From contig WGNJ01000010.1 of assembly GCA_016124635.1 (NCBI GenBank), positions 1 through 62,498 of the forward strand: a DNA stretch of 62,498 nucleotides. The letters are read 5' to 3'. The notes under the pieces are model-generated. The model saw only the letters and a program-made list of their open reading frames with translations, did not search any database and was not told where the DNA came from. Source of the stretch: Alphaproteobacteria bacterium (GTDB lineage Bacteria; Pseudomonadota; Alphaproteobacteria; Micropepsales; Micropepsaceae). The position numbers were made by a program, and so were the translations under genes. Shown here in pieces: positions 23,517 to 33,288 of this stretch (its first letter is position 1; each line of letters begins with the position of its first letter).

Positions 23517-25469
23517 ATGACCTGGTCGAGATCGACGATTGCGACGCTTGCGATGATCCTCGCGGTCATCCTCTTCTTTTCGATCAACATTGCCTCGAAT
23601 ATCTTCTTCCGCTCGTGGCGCCTCGACCTCACGGAGAACGGCCTCTTCACGTTGAGCGAGGGGACGATCGACACGCTGCGGTCGATCCCCGAACCCGTGA
23701 CGCTGCGCTTCTTCTACTCCGACCGCATCGCCGCGAAGTATGTCGGCTTGCGCGCCTACGGTCAGCGCGTGCGCGATCTGTTGCAGGAGTATGTCGGCCA
23801 CTCGAACGGCAAGTTGAAGCTTGAGGTCATCGATCCGGAGCCTCTGACCGACGAAGAGGATCTTGCCGTCGCCGAGGGCGTGACCGGCGCGCAAGTTGGC
23901 GGCGACACTCTCTATTTCGGCCTTGTCGGCACCAACATGGTCAACGGCCGCGAGGTCATTCCCTTATTCAGCCAAGATCGCGAGCGTTATCTCGAATACG
24001 ATTTGACGAGCCTGATCTACAAACTGACGCGCGAAAAGAAGCCGAAGATCGGCATCGTCACCAACCTGCCGCTGGAGACCGGCCTCGGCGGCATGCAGGC
24101 CGCACTGCAGGGCCGATCGCAGCCCTTCGTGATCTACCAGCAGATGCAGGAGACCTTCGATCTCCAGTTTCTGGAGCAGGATTTCGACCGTGTCCCGGCC
24201 GACATCGACGTCGTCATGATCGCGCATCCAAAGGCGCTGAACATGAAGACGCAATACGCGCTCGATCAGTTCATCATGCGAGGTGGTCGAGCCTTCGTTC
24301 TCCTCGATCCGATGTCGGAGATCGCCAAGCAGGAGGTGGATGCCTCCGGCAACATGGCTCAGTTTGCGACCATGTCGTCGGCGGCCAGCATCGATACGTT
24401 GCTCAAAAGCTGGGGCGTCGCCGTCGACCCGCGATACGTGATCGGCGACGGCAAACGCGCGCTGTCGGTCAACACCGGTGCGGGGGTGAAGGCTTATCTG
24501 CCCTGGCTTGGTCTGGAGCAGGAAGATTTCAATCAAAACGATCCGGTCATCGGCGACCTTCAAACGTTGAACATCGGCACCGTCGGCATGATCACGCCGA
24601 TCGACGGACATACGACCAAGATCACGCCGTTGATCCAGAGCACGAATTTCGCGATGCAGATCGACGTCAGCAAGGTCCAGTTTCAACCGGATCCGGACGA
24701 TCTGATCGACAACTTCATTCCGACGGGCGAGCGTTACACGCTGGGTTTACGCATCACGGGGCCAGCCAAGACGGCATTTCCGAATGGTCCGCCGGCTGAG
24801 CCGAAGCCGCCCGCCACGGCGACCGGGCCAAAGCCTGAGCCGCTGCCTCCGCAAATCAAAGAGGCAAAGGACGTCAACATCATCCTCTTGGCGGACAGCG
24901 ACATCTTCAACGACAACTTCTGGGTTCAGGTGCAGGACCTCGCTGGTCAACGCATCGCCCAGCCCGTGGCCGGCAACAACGATTTCGTGCTCAACGCGCT
25001 CGACAATCTCAGCGGCTCTTCGCAGCTCTTGTCGTTGCGTTCGCGCGGCACCTCGCGCCGGCCTTTCGACTTAGTCGACGACATGCGCCGCTCGGCGCAA
25101 GCGCGGTTCTCGCGCGAGCAAAAGGTGCTCGAAGCCAAAGTCGCCGATACCGAGCGGCGGTTGCAGGAGTTGCAGGGCCAGCGCAATGCGGCTAGCCAGC
25201 CGGGTCAGACGAAACCCACCGAGGTGTTCTCGCCGGAACAGCGTGCCGAGATCGAAAAGTTTCGTCAGCAATATTTGAGCTCGCGCAAGGCCCTGCGCGA
25301 CGTCCAGCGTCGTCTGAGCAGCGATATCGACTTCCTGGGTGGCGCTCTTGCCGCGATCAACATCCTTCTCGTACCGCTGACAATCGCTGGAGTCGCGATC
25401 TTCTTGGCGGTGATGCGCCGCAGGCGAAAATCGCAGCCGAAGCCGGCAAGCGAGGAGCAGGCGTCATGA
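23517..25469 (+). CDS. GldG-type ABC auxiliary membrane protein
   Basis: A 650-residue GldG family protein. It has an N-terminal membrane helix (TIATLAMILAVILFFSINIASNIFF), then RLDLTENGLFTLSEGT, the conserved GldG opening. A large periplasmic region (about 40-500) contains blocks such as VTLRFFYSD, GQRVRDLLQEY, YLEYDLTSLIYKL, RGGRAFVLLDPMSEI and VNIILLADSDIFNDNFWV. A coiled coil (about 530-600) and a last helix near 615-640 (ALAAINILLVPLTIAGVAIFLAVMRRRRK) end the protein. In the middle it matches the ABC-type auxiliary domain (PF09822 type). A 3-base gap follows the permease; ATGA overlap with the DUF4340 gene. Confidence 0.9.
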   Translation: MTWSRSTIATLAMILAVILFFSINIASNIFFRSWRLDLTENGLFTLSEGTIDTLRSIPEPVTLRFFYSDRIAAKYVGLRAYGQRVRDLLQEYVGHSNGKLKLEVIDPEPLTDEEDLAVAEGVTGAQVGGDTLYFGLVGTNMVNGREVIPLFSQDRERYLEYDLTSLIYKLTREKKPKIGIVTNLPLETGLGGMQAALQGRSQPFVIYQQMQETFDLQFLEQDFDRVPADIDVVMIAHPKALNMKTQYALDQFIMRGGRAFVLLDPMSEIAKQEVDASGNMAQFATMSSAASIDTLLKSWGVAVDPRYVIGDGKRALSVNTGAGVKAYLPWLGLEQEDFNQNDPVIGDLQTLNIGTVGMITPIDGHTTKITPLIQSTNFAMQIDVSKVQFQPDPDDLIDNFIPTGERYTLGLRITGPAKTAFPNGPPAEPKPPATATGPKPEPLPPQIKEAKDVNIILLADSDIFNDNFWVQVQDLAGQRIAQPVAGNNDFVLNALDNLSGSSQLLSLRSRGTSRRPFDLVDDMRRSAQARFSREQKVLEAKVADTERRLQELQGQRNAASQPGQTKPTEVFSPEQRAEIEKFRQQYLSSRKALRDVQRRLSSDIDFLGGALAAINILLVPLTIAGVAIFLAVMRRRRKSQPKPASEEQAS

Positions 25470-26626
25470 CGCAACCCGCGCCTCGCATTCCTGTCCTGCG
25501 CCGCCGTCTGCGCGAACTCACCTATCTTGCGATCGCGACTGGTGTCGCGGTCCTTCTCGCGATCGTCGCGGTATGGCTGCGGGCGGCGTCGGTGGAGCCG
25601 GCATTCAAACACGTGCTCCTGTTTCCGCACCTCGCCGAAAAGTCAAACGACGTCGCGACAATTCTCGTCGAGTCGAAAGGCTCGGCATTTTCCGTGACGC
25701 GCGATGCGGACGGCCGTTGGGTCTTGCCCGGCAAGTTCGGTTATCCGGCGGATTTCAACCTCGTTCGCAAGACGATTCTTGCCTTAGGTGAGCTTGAAGC
25801 CGTCGACCGGCGCACCGCGCGGAGCGATTGGTACGAGCGCCTGGGACTTGGCGCACCGAAGACCGGCGGATCGGGCGTCGTCATCACGTTGAAGGACAGC
25901 CAAGGCACCGTCCTCGCCGATTTGATTACCGGTCAAACCGTCGAAGGCGCGGCGGCCGGCGGCAACACGGCGCTCTATGCGCGCCGCAGCGACAACCCGC
26001 AAACTTATGTCGTCTTGGGCAGCTACACGGCGCAACCCGATCAGACGCAATGGTTGGACAAGGCCTTCATCGAGTTGCCGCGCGACCGCGTTAAGACGGT
26101 CGAGGTCAAACCCCTGAAGAGCCCGCCATTCTCGGTGACGCGCGCCAAACCCGATGATCAGAATTTCGTCGTTGGTGAACCCTTGCCGCGCGGCCGCGTT
26201 CTGCGCACGGAAGCAGAGCCCAACGGAGTTGGAAATGCGCTGCTCGGAATCAGCTTCGAAGATGTTGTGAAGGCGAATACGCTCGATTTCTCGAACGCCG
26301 CACACACGACCTACAAGACCTTCGACGGTTTGACGCTGAGCGTCAGTGCGATCGAGAAGGATCGTGACTTCTGGATCACCGTGACGGCGACTGCTACACC
26401 GCAACCGGCTCCCGCCCCGCCGACACCGCCTGCACCGGGAACGCCGGCGCCGCAGTCCTCGCAGAAGCCCGACGTCGCCAAAGAAGCGGCGGCCATCAAT
26501 GCGTTGGCTTCAGGATGGGCCTACAAGATTCCGCGGTACAAGGGCGTTCTGATCACGGCCAAGCTCGAAGATCTGCTGAAGCCCATCGGCGGTCCGCCGC
26601 CCGGTCCGTCGGCGACCGAGCCTTAA
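25466..26626 (+). CDS. DUF4340 protein partnering the GldG-like system
   Basis: A 386-residue protein with one membrane helix (TYLAIATGVAVLLAIVAVWLRA) and a long periplasmic region. The pattern VTRDADGRWVLPGKFGYPADFNLVRKTILALGELEAVDRRTARSDWYERLGL is the DUF4340 signature, a domain found next to GldG in many genomes and absent from the Bacteroidetes gliding operon. A Pro-rich insert lies near residue 310. The C-terminus ASGWAYKIPRYKGVLITAKLEDLL is also family-like. Role unknown; the operon position implies an extracytoplasmic subunit. It ends 7 bases from the convergent DUF1223 gene. Confidence 0.88.
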   Translation: MTQPAPRIPVLRRRLRELTYLAIATGVAVLLAIVAVWLRAASVEPAFKHVLLFPHLAEKSNDVATILVESKGSAFSVTRDADGRWVLPGKFGYPADFNLVRKTILALGELEAVDRRTARSDWYERLGLGAPKTGGSGVVITLKDSQGTVLADLITGQTVEGAAAGGNTALYARRSDNPQTYVVLGSYTAQPDQTQWLDKAFIELPRDRVKTVEVKPLKSPPFSVTRAKPDDQNFVVGEPLPRGRVLRTEAEPNGVGNALLGISFEDVVKANTLDFSNAAHTTYKTFDGLTLSVSAIEKDRDFWITVTATATPQPAPAPPTPPAPGTPAPQSSQKPDVAKEAAAINALASGWAYKIPRYKGVLITAKLEDLLKPIGGPPPGPSATEP

Positions 26627-26633
26627 CCGCTCG

Positions 26634-27389
26634 CTATTTGGGCGGCAGCTTGATTTGGGCCGCACCGAGAATCCGGCCCATCTCGCCGGTCTGAACCCAG
26701 ACGACGATGCCGTCTGAGATTTCGCCGGGCTGACCTTTGACCGGCAGCTTTAAGGACACGGGCTCGCCGGAGAACTTGCCGACGGCGCCGAAGCTGCGAA
26801 CGATGTTGTGATAGGTCACGACGCGGCCGCGATTCTCGCCGCGCCCGATGTTGACAGCGCGGGAGCTGAGCGTGTGCGCCATCCAAACGGTCGCCTCCCG
26901 ACGCGGTCCCGGACCAAGTCCAACGTCGACTTCGTCGCCGACGAGCTTGAGCGTGACGGGGATACGTTGATCGACATCTTCGTTCTTGCAACGATCGATG
27001 ATCGCCAATGCCTGTTCACGCTGATTGCCGGCCACGTTCTCATCGCCGTCGATTACCATCTCAGGCGTGTAGACTTGGTGCGACGAGAGAACCTTTGCAT
27101 ACGCTTGCTGACGCAGCGTGTTTTCGTGGCTCGCCAGCGTGTCGCGCCAACCGATGTAATCCCAATAGTCGATGTTGAACGACACGGCGACCACGTCGGA
27201 CCGCGTCTGCAATTCGCCCATGAATGCGTCGGCCGGAGGGCAGGACGAGCAACCTTGGCTCGTGAACAACTCGACCATGATCGGCGCGCGCGTTCCGCCG
27301 GCGAACGCGGACTCACCGCCCAAAAGAAATGCGCCGAGCGCAATGATGCACCCGGCGCGAAGAGTCCAAGAGGGGATTGAGCCTGTCAT
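26634..27389 (-). CDS. DUF1223 thioredoxin-like secreted protein
   Basis: A 251-residue exported protein with a signal peptide (residues 1-30, ending GGESAFAGG) and a DUF1223 domain of thioredoxin-like fold. LFTSQGCSSCPPAD carries a CxxC pair (C47, C50); VAVSFNIDYWDYIGWRDTLAS, RQQAYAKVL and VYTPEMVIDGDENVAGN are typical blocks. A periplasmic redox role is suggested by the CxxC but not established. The ATG at 27389 gives the signal peptide; an upstream ATG at 27416 adds only an unlikely extension. Confidence 0.9.
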   Translation of the reverse strand: MTGSIPSWTLRAGCIIALGAFLLGGESAFAGGTRAPIMVELFTSQGCSSCPPADAFMGELQTRSDVVAVSFNIDYWDYIGWRDTLASHENTLRQQAYAKVLSSHQVYTPEMVIDGDENVAGNQREQALAIIDRCKNEDVDQRIPVTLKLVGDEVDVGLGPGPRREATVWMAHTLSSRAVNIGRGENRGRVVTYHNIVRSFGAVGKFSGEPVSLKLPVKGQPGEISDGIVVWVQTGEMGRILGAAQIKLPPK

Positions 27390-27454
27390 TTCGACGCTGA
27401 ATCTAGCGCCCCACAAGCCTCACTGCATAGTCACGAACCGGTGACGCTTTTGCC

Positions 27455-30154
27455 TCATGCGGCTTTCGCGAGACCGCGCAGAACATAGTGAAGAATGCCG
27501 CCGTTCTCGAAATACTCGATCTCGTCGTCGGTATCGATGCGCGACAGCACGCGAACGCTACTAGTGCGACCATCCGCATATGTAATACGCAACGACAGTT
27601 CCTGCCTGGGCGTCAACGTTCCGTCGAGGCCTGGGATGTCGACGGTCTCTTGTCCGGTGAGGCCGAGTTCCTTCCAGCTCTTGCCGTCGAGGAATTGCAG
27701 CGGAAGCACGCCCATTCCAACCAAATTCGAGCGGTGAATGCGCTCGAAGCTTTCCGCGATCACCGCGCGCACGCCGAGCAGGCGCGTACCCTTCGCCGCC
27801 CAATCGCGCGACGAGCCGGTGCCGTATTCCTTGCCGGCGAACACGACCAGCGGCACGCCGTCCTTCTGATAGCGCATCGCCGCGTCGTAGATGGTCATCT
27901 GCTCGCCGGACGGCTGGTATTTGGTGACGCCGCCCTCGACGCCTGGAACCATCTGATTCTTGATGCGGATGTTGGCGAACGTGCCGCGCATCATCACTTC
28001 GTGATTGCCGCGCCGGGCACCGTATGAGTTGAACTCCATGGGCTCTACATGGTGCTCGACCAGGTAGTTGCCCGCCGGGCCATCTTTTTTGATGTTGCCG
28101 GCCGGACTGATGTGATCGGTCGTGATCGAGTCGCCGAACAGGCCCAAAATCCGCGCACCCTTGACGTCCGTCAGCGGCGCCGGCGTTGGGCTGATATGCG
28201 TGAAATAGGGCGGGTTCTGGATATAGGTCGAGCTGTCTTCCCACGCGTAGTTGAGGCCGCCTTTGACCTTGATGCCCTTCCACGCTTTGCCGCCATCGAA
28301 GACGTTGCTGTAGCGCTCCTTGAAGACCTTCGCCGTCACCGTCTTGCGCACGGTTGCGGCGATCTCCTTCGCGGTCGGCCAGATCTCTTTCAGGTAAACC
28401 GGCTTGTTCTTCTTGTCGTAGCCGATCGGATCGTTCACGAGATCGACGGTCATGTTACCTGCCAGCGCGTAGGCGACGACGAGCGGCGGCGATGCCAAAT
28501 AATTCGCCCGCGTCTGCGGATTGACACGACCTTCGAAATTGCGATTGCCGGAGAGCACGGCCGCAGCGACGAGATCGCCGCTGGTGATCGCTTGACTGAT
28601 ACTGTCCGGCAGCGGCCCGGAATTGCCGATGCAGGTCGTGCAGCCGTAGCCGACGAGATTGAAGCCGAGCTTGTCGAGATCCTTCTGCAGACCGGACTTC
28701 GCCAGATACTCACCGACGACTTGGCTGCCCGGCGCAAGCGACGTCTTCACCCACGGCCGCACTTTCAGGCCGCGCTTCAGCGCGTTGCGCGCCACCAATC
28801 CCGCGCCGATCATGACGAAGGGATTGGACGTGTTCGTGCAAGAGGTGATCGCGGCGATGACGACGGCGCCGTGGCCGATCTTGTAGTCGGTCCCGGGGAC
28901 GTCCGCCGTCTCCGCTTCTTTTCCGGCCTTGCCGAATGTCTTCTCGAGGGATTCGGCAAAGCCGCGCGCTGCGGACGCAAGCGGCACGCGATCTTGCGGC
29001 CGCGTGGGCCCTGCAAGGCTCGGCTCGACGTCGCCGAGATCGAGCTCCAGCGTGTCGGTAAACTCCGGATCCTCGCTCTTTGCCGTGCGCCACATGCCTT
29101 GCGCCTTTGCGTACGCGGCAACCAGGTCGACACGCGCCTTGCTGCGCGCCGTCGCCTTCAGATAGCGGATGGTTTCGTCGTCGATCGGAAAGAAGCCGCA
29201 TGTCGCGCCGTATTCCGGCGCCATGTTGCCGATCGTCGCGCGATCCTCGAGCGGGAGATCGTTGAGACCGGGGCCGAAGAATTCGACGAACTTGTTCACC
29301 ACGCCCTTCTTGCGCAGCATTTGCGTGACTGTCAGCACGAGATCCGTCGCCGTCACGCCTTCGCTGAGCTTTCCGGTCACCTTGAAGCCGATCACTTCGG
29401 GAATGAGCATCGAGATCGGTTGGCCCAGCATCGCGGCTTCCGCCTCGATGCCACCGACGCCCCAACCGAGAACCGCAAGCCCGTTGACCATCACCGTGTG
29501 CGAGTCGGTCCCGACGAGCGTGTCGGGATAGGCGTACTCGACCGTCTTGCGACCGTCCTTCACCTTCGAGGTCCAAACCGTCTGCGCCAAATATTCCAAG
29601 TTCACCTGATGGCAGATGCCGGTGCCCGGCGGCACGACGCGGAAATTGTCGAACGCTGATTGACCCCAGCGCAGGAAGCGATAGCGCTCGCCGTTGCGCT
29701 CGTACTCGCGCTGTACGTTCTTCTTGAACGCATCCTTTGCGCCGAAATAGTCGACCATGACCGAGTGATCGATCACCAGATCGACCGGCGCGAGTGGATT
29801 GATCTTCTTCGGATCGCCACCGAGCGACTTCATGGCGTCGCGCATCGCGGCGAGATCGACGACCGCCGGCACGCCCGTGAAGTCTTGCATCAGCACCCGC
29901 GCCGGGCGAAACGCGATCTCGCGCTTCGATGACTTCGTGCCTAGCCAGGCGGCGACCGCCGCGATGTCTTCCTTCGTAACGGTTCGGCCGTCCTCGAACC
30001 TGAGCAGGTTCTCGAGCAGCACCTTCATCGAATAAGGAAGCCTGGAGATGCCGGACAGCCCGTTTTTCTCCGCAGCTTTCAGGCTGAAATACGTGTACGT
30101 CTTCGATCCGACTTTGAGCGTCTTCTTGGATTTGAAGCTGTCGAGGCTGGTCAC
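27455..30154 (-). CDS. acnA: Aconitate hydratase A
   Basis: An 899-residue aconitase of the AcnA/IRP1 type, converting citrate to isocitrate in the TCA cycle. The 4Fe-4S ligands are the Cys of SCTNTSNP and the CxxC of [14 protein letters not shown]. Other blocks: [77 protein letters not shown] and [16 protein letters not shown]. The start is a GTG at 30154 with AAGGG upstream; it yields [13 protein letters not shown], the usual N-terminus. As an Fe-S enzyme it can also bind RNA in its apo form in other bacteria. No iron-responsive site was recognised. Close to the ccm genes, as in related genomes. Confidence 0.98.
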   Translation of the reverse strand: MTSLDSFKSKKTLKVGSKTYTYFSLKAAEKNGLSGISRLPYSMKVLLENLLRFEDGRTVTKEDIAAVAAWLGTKSSKREIAFRPARVLMQDFTGVPAVVDLAAMRDAMKSLGGDPKKINPLAPVDLVIDHSVMVDYFGAKDAFKKNVQREYERNGERYRFLRWGQSAFDNFRVVPPGTGICHQVNLEYLAQTVWTSKVKDGRKTVEYAYPDTLVGTDSHTVMVNGLAVLGWGVGGIEAEAAMLGQPISMLIPEVIGFKVTGKLSEGVTATDLVLTVTQMLRKKGVVNKFVEFFGPGLNDLPLEDRATIGNMAPEYGATCGFFPIDDETIRYLKATARSKARVDLVAAYAKAQGMWRTAKSEDPEFTDTLELDLGDVEPSLAGPTRPQDRVPLASAARGFAESLEKTFGKAGKEAETADVPGTDYKIGHGAVVIAAITSCTNTSNPFVMIGAGLVARNALKRGLKVRPWVKTSLAPGSQVVGEYLAKSGLQKDLDKLGFNLVGYGCTTCIGNSGPLPDSISQAITSGDLVAAAVLSGNRNFEGRVNPQTRANYLASPPLVVAYALAGNMTVDLVNDPIGYDKKNKPVYLKEIWPTAKEIAATVRKTVTAKVFKERYSNVFDGGKAWKGIKVKGGLNYAWEDSSTYIQNPPYFTHISPTPAPLTDVKGARILGLFGDSITTDHISPAGNIKKDGPAGNYLVEHHVEPMEFNSYGARRGNHEVMMRGTFANIRIKNQMVPGVEGGVTKYQPSGEQMTIYDAAMRYQKDGVPLVVFAGKEYGTGSSRDWAAKGTRLLGVRAVIAESFERIHRSNLVGMGVLPLQFLDGKSWKELGLTGQETVDIPGLDGTLTPRQELSLRITYADGRTSSVRVLSRIDTDDEIEYFENGGILHYVLRGLAKAA

Positions 30155-30285
30155 GGGAAATGGGCCCTTGGGCTGGGTGGGAGCAGGTCTGGGGAGGAGA
30201 TTAGGCCGGTGCGCTTAAGGAGTTACGTCCCGGTGTGGTACCGAACTAAAGTTATGTTCGCGACCGATCAAGAGGGAGTGCGACA

Positions 30286-31089
30286 ATGAGTGAGCCGCCA
30301 ATCCGGGTGGAACGGAACGGGCCGGTCACCACGATCATTTTGGCGCGGCCCGACAGACGTAACGCCGTGGATCGCGAAACCGCAGACGCGCTCGTCGAGG
30401 CCGCTCTGGCCTTCGACCGCGACTCGAGCGCCAGTGTTGGCGTGCTGTGGGGCGATGGCGGCTTCTGTGCCGGCGCCAACCTGAAGGCGGTCGGCAAGGG
30501 CACCGGCAACCGCTTGCAGCAGCCGTTACCGGGTCTCGACATCGTGCGCGACGCCAAGGGTCCGATGGGCCCCAGCCGCTTGCTCTTGTCCAAGCCGGTG
30601 ATCGGCGCGATCGCAGGCAATGCCGTAGCCGGCGGGCTGGAACTGGCGCTTTGGTGTGACATGCGCATTGCCGAGGAAGATGCGGTCTTGGGCGTCTTCT
30701 GCCGCCGCTGGGGCGTGCCGTTGATTGACGGTGGAACCGTGCGCTTGCCCCGCCTGATCGGCATGGGCCACGCGATGGACATGATCCTGACGGGACGCGG
30801 CGTGGGAGCTGAAGAGGCGCTACGCATGGGCCTTGTGAACCGCGTCGTGGCGAAGGGTGCGGCGCGCGCGGAGGCCGAGAAGCTCGCACAAGAACTGGCG
30901 CGATTTCCGCAAACCTGCATGCGTCACGATCGCCTCTCTGCCTATCAGCAGTGGGACCTCGATTACGCCGAGGCTATGGCGAACGAATTCGAGCATGGCG
31001 CCGCTGTCCTGGCGAGCGGTGAGACGCAGCTCGGCGCCGCGCGTTTTGCCTCCGGCAAGGGTCGCGGTGGCTCGTTTGCGGACATCTGA
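30286..31089 (+). CDS. Enoyl-CoA hydratase/isomerase (crotonase) family protein
   Basis: A 267-residue crotonase-fold protein. The oxyanion-hole segments are FCAGANLKAV and AIAGNAVAGGLELALWCDMRIA. The first catalytic Glu position of classical hydratases appears replaced (WGVPLIDGGTVRLPRLIG), and the second acid is less clear, so it may be an isomerase, hydrolase or non-canonical member rather than a beta-oxidation hydratase. AGGGAGTG precedes the ATG. Its TGA is immediately followed by the ATG of ccmA (TGAATG), so it sits at the head of the ccm transcript with no known link to cytochrome maturation. Confidence 0.87.
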   Translation: MSEPPIRVERNGPVTTIILARPDRRNAVDRETADALVEAALAFDRDSSASVGVLWGDGGFCAGANLKAVGKGTGNRLQQPLPGLDIVRDAKGPMGPSRLLLSKPVIGAIAGNAVAGGLELALWCDMRIAEEDAVLGVFCRRWGVPLIDGGTVRLPRLIGMGHAMDMILTGRGVGAEEALRMGLVNRVVAKGAARAEAEKLAQELARFPQTCMRHDRLSAYQQWDLDYAEAMANEFEHGAAVLASGETQLGAARFASGKGRGGSFADI

Positions 31090-31704
31090 ATGCGCATAGC
31101 TGCCGAGAGCCTTGGATGCGTGCGAGGCGACCGCTTGGTCTTCCGTGGACTGAGCTTTGACGTCGACGCCGGCAACGCGCTTGTCCTCGTCGGCCCGAAC
31201 GGTAGCGGCAAGACGACGTTGCTGCGCATTCTTGCCGGCTTGCTGACGGCCACGATCGGCCGGTTGCAATTCTTCAGCGACGATCGCGCACAGGTGTCGG
31301 ACGATACGCGCGATCAGTCGGCGCACTTCGTCGCCCACAGCGATACGGTAAAATCGTCGCTCACCGTGAAGGAAACGCTTCGCTTTCATGCAGACATCTT
31401 GGGCGCCGATCGCACGCGCGTTCAAAGCGCCATGGAGACATGGGATATCGCGCGCCTCGGCGACTTGCCGGGCGCATTGCTCTCCGCGGGTCAGAGGCGC
31501 CGCGTCGCTCTTGCACGACTGTCTCTACAAGATAGGCCGATCTGGCTGCTCGACGAACCGTTGATCGCGCTGGATCGCAGCGTGCGGGCTCGTCTTCACG
31601 ATGTCTGCGCCGACCATCGCGCCGCTGGCGGCCTCATCGTGGCGGCGAGCCACGAGCCGTTTCTCGAAGACGCGGCAACGCTCGAGCTCGGAGCGCACGC
31701 ATGA
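31090..31704 (+). CDS. ccmA: Haem exporter ATPase CcmA
   Basis: A 204-residue ATPase of the CcmABCD complex, which releases holo-CcmE during cytochrome c maturation at the inner membrane. Walker A GPNGSGKTT, signature LSAGQRRRVALARL, Walker B PIWLLDEPLIALD and the His in ASHEPF are present. It is short, as CcmA usually is. SHFVAHSD (as AHFVAHSDTVKSSLTVKETLRFH) fits the CcmA Q-loop region. Overlaps ccmB (ATGA). Confidence 0.96.
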   Translation: MRIAAESLGCVRGDRLVFRGLSFDVDAGNALVLVGPNGSGKTTLLRILAGLLTATIGRLQFFSDDRAQVSDDTRDQSAHFVAHSDTVKSSLTVKETLRFHADILGADRTRVQSAMETWDIARLGDLPGALLSAGQRRRVALARLSLQDRPIWLLDEPLIALDRSVRARLHDVCADHRAAGGLIVAASHEPFLEDAATLELGAHA

Positions 31705-32366
31705 GAGCGTTTACGGCGCTCCTCCTGCGCGACATCGTCTTGAGCTTGCGGAGCGGCGGTGGTGCGTGGTTGGGCGCTGGCTTCTTCGTGCTCATCATTG
31801 CGCTCGCACCGCTTGGCCTAGGGCCGGAGCCCGCACTGCTCAAATCGGCCGCGCCGGGATTGATCTGGATCGCGGCGCTGCTCGCAACGTTGCTTGGTCT
31901 CGAACGCGTGATCGAACCAGACTTGCAGGATGGCACGCTCGATCTCTTGCGGATGTCGGCGCTACCGCTTGAGTTCGTCGTCCTAGCAAAGGTGTTGGCG
32001 CACTGGCTCACGAACGGCCTCGTCATTTGCGTGCTCGCGCCGCTGGTGTCGCCGATGTTGTTCGTGGACGCGAAGGCGCTCTGGGTGGTTGCCGCATCGC
32101 TCCTGTTGGGCACGCCGGGCCTGAGCTTCATCGGTACGGCCGGAGCGGCGGTGAGCGCGGGTGTTCGCCGCGGCGGCGTTCTCCTGGCCCTCATCGTCCT
32201 GCCTCTCAACATTCCGGCGCTGATCTTCGGCGCAGGCGCAATCAATGCCGTCCAGCACGGCAGCGATCCCCGGCAGGCCTTGCTTCTCCTAGCCGCATTT
32301 TCCCTGATTGCCGCTGTCGTCGCATCGCTCGCCGCCGCCGCGGCATTGCGTCTCAACGAGGATTAG
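31701..32366 (+). CDS. ccmB: Haem exporter permease CcmB
   Basis: A 221-residue integral membrane protein with six helices. FTALLLRDIVLSLRSGGGAWLG, the loop RVIEPDLQDGTLDLLRMSALPLEFVVLAKVLAHWLTNGL and LVLGTPGLSFIG-like segment are CcmB hallmarks. It forms the membrane part of the CcmAB complex and works with CcmC and CcmD. Start coupled to ccmA by ATGA overlap; ccmC begins 41 bases later. Confidence 0.95.
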   Translation: MRAFTALLLRDIVLSLRSGGGAWLGAGFFVLIIALAPLGLGPEPALLKSAAPGLIWIAALLATLLGLERVIEPDLQDGTLDLLRMSALPLEFVVLAKVLAHWLTNGLVICVLAPLVSPMLFVDAKALWVVAASLLLGTPGLSFIGTAGAAVSAGVRRGGVLLALIVLPLNIPALIFGAGAINAVQHGSDPRQALLLLAAFSLIAAVVASLAAAAALRLNED

Positions 32367-32407
32367 CCAGGCGCCCTCGCTCACCGTCGAAGAGTAAGTT
32401 CGAAGTC

Positions 32408-33133
32408 ATGCTTCACTACGCCAATCCGCAGAACTTTCTGAACCTGGCACGCCGTCTGACGCCGTGGTTCTTCGGTGCGGGCATCGCGATGATCGCCGTC
32501 GGAACCTATTTGGGTTTGGTGATCGCGCCGCCCGACTATCAGCAAGGCGACGCCTTCCGCATCATCTACGTGCACGTGCCTGCGGCGTGGATGTCGCTCT
32601 TTGTCTATGGCTCGATGGCCGTCGCCAGCGCCTCCGCCTTCATCTTCAAACACCCTCTCGGTGACGTCGCGGCAAAAGCTGCGGCGCCTGCGGGTGCCGT
32701 GTTCACCGCGCTGGCATTGGCCACGGGAATGCTCTGGGGCAAGCCGATGTGGGGCACCTGGTGGGTGTGGGACGGACGGCTGACGTCGGAGCTCATCCTG
32801 CTCTTCATCTACATCGCCTACATCGCCCTTTGGGATGCAATCGACGAGCCCACGCGCGCCGCCCGGATGGCGCGCATCTTGTGCCTCGTCGGCGCGATCA
32901 ATGTGCCGATCATCCACTTCTCCGTCGAATGGTGGCAAACCCTGCACCAAGGCGTCACCGTCTTTCGCACCGACGGCCCGCAGATGCCCGCCTCCATGCT
33001 GACGCCGCTCTTGATCATGGCGCTCGGCTACACCGTCTTCTTCGTTGGTCTCCTCTTCGTCCGCATGCGAACCGAAATCCTGGCGCGCCGCTTGCGCACG
33101 CTTCGCCTCAATATCGAGGGAGCCTTCGCATGA
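32408..33133 (+). CDS. ccmC: Haem transporter CcmC
   Basis: A 241-residue, six-helix protein that presents haem to CcmE. The tryptophan-rich periplasmic motif WGTWWVWD (residues 115-122) and the flanking haem-ligand histidines (H56 in YVHVPAAW; H170 in VPIIHFSVEWW) are intact. The ATG at 32408 gives the expected N-terminus MLHYANPQNFLNLARRL. Ends overlapping ccmD by four bases. Confidence 0.97.
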   Translation: MLHYANPQNFLNLARRLTPWFFGAGIAMIAVGTYLGLVIAPPDYQQGDAFRIIYVHVPAAWMSLFVYGSMAVASASAFIFKHPLGDVAAKAAAPAGAVFTALALATGMLWGKPMWGTWWVWDGRLTSELILLFIYIAYIALWDAIDEPTRAARMARILCLVGAINVPIIHFSVEWWQTLHQGVTVFRTDGPQMPASMLTPLLIMALGYTVFFVGLLFVRMRTEILARRLRTLRLNIEGAFA

Positions 33134-33288
33134 GCTTCTTCGATATGGGAGGTTACGCAGCATACGTGTGGCCGGCATATATCTTGAGCGCTTTGGCACT
33201 CACCGTGCTTGGCATTAGGAGCTGGCGAGCGTTGCGCCGCGTCGAGCGTCTGGTCGCTCTGTCGGAGAACCCGGAAAAGCAAACATGA
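33130..33288 (+). CDS. ccmD: Haem exporter small subunit CcmD
   Basis: A 52-residue single-helix protein (MGGYAAYVWPAYILSALALTVLGIRSW) with the usual Y-A-x-Y-V-W-x-A-Y start of CcmD and a basic cytoplasmic tail. It is needed for release of holo-CcmE from CcmABC. ATGA overlaps on both sides lock it between ccmC and ccmG. Too short to be certain alone, but the position is decisive. Confidence 0.93.
   Translation: MSFFDMGGYAAYVWPAYILSALALTVLGIRSWRALRRVERLVALSENPEKQT

Noticed and set aside
22413..23894. 493-codon minus-strand frame across the Gld-like genes
   Set aside because: Highly charged random-looking sequence opposite three clear ABC-system genes.
22033..26626. Evidence for gliding motility
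   Set aside because: Only the ABC part resembles Gld proteins; no other gliding or type IX secretion genes are present, and such ABC operons occur in non-gliders.
28049..29659. 536-codon open frame antisense to acnA
   Set aside because: Typical GC-rich shadow frame: arginine/alanine-rich translation with no family motifs, opposite an unmistakable aconitase.
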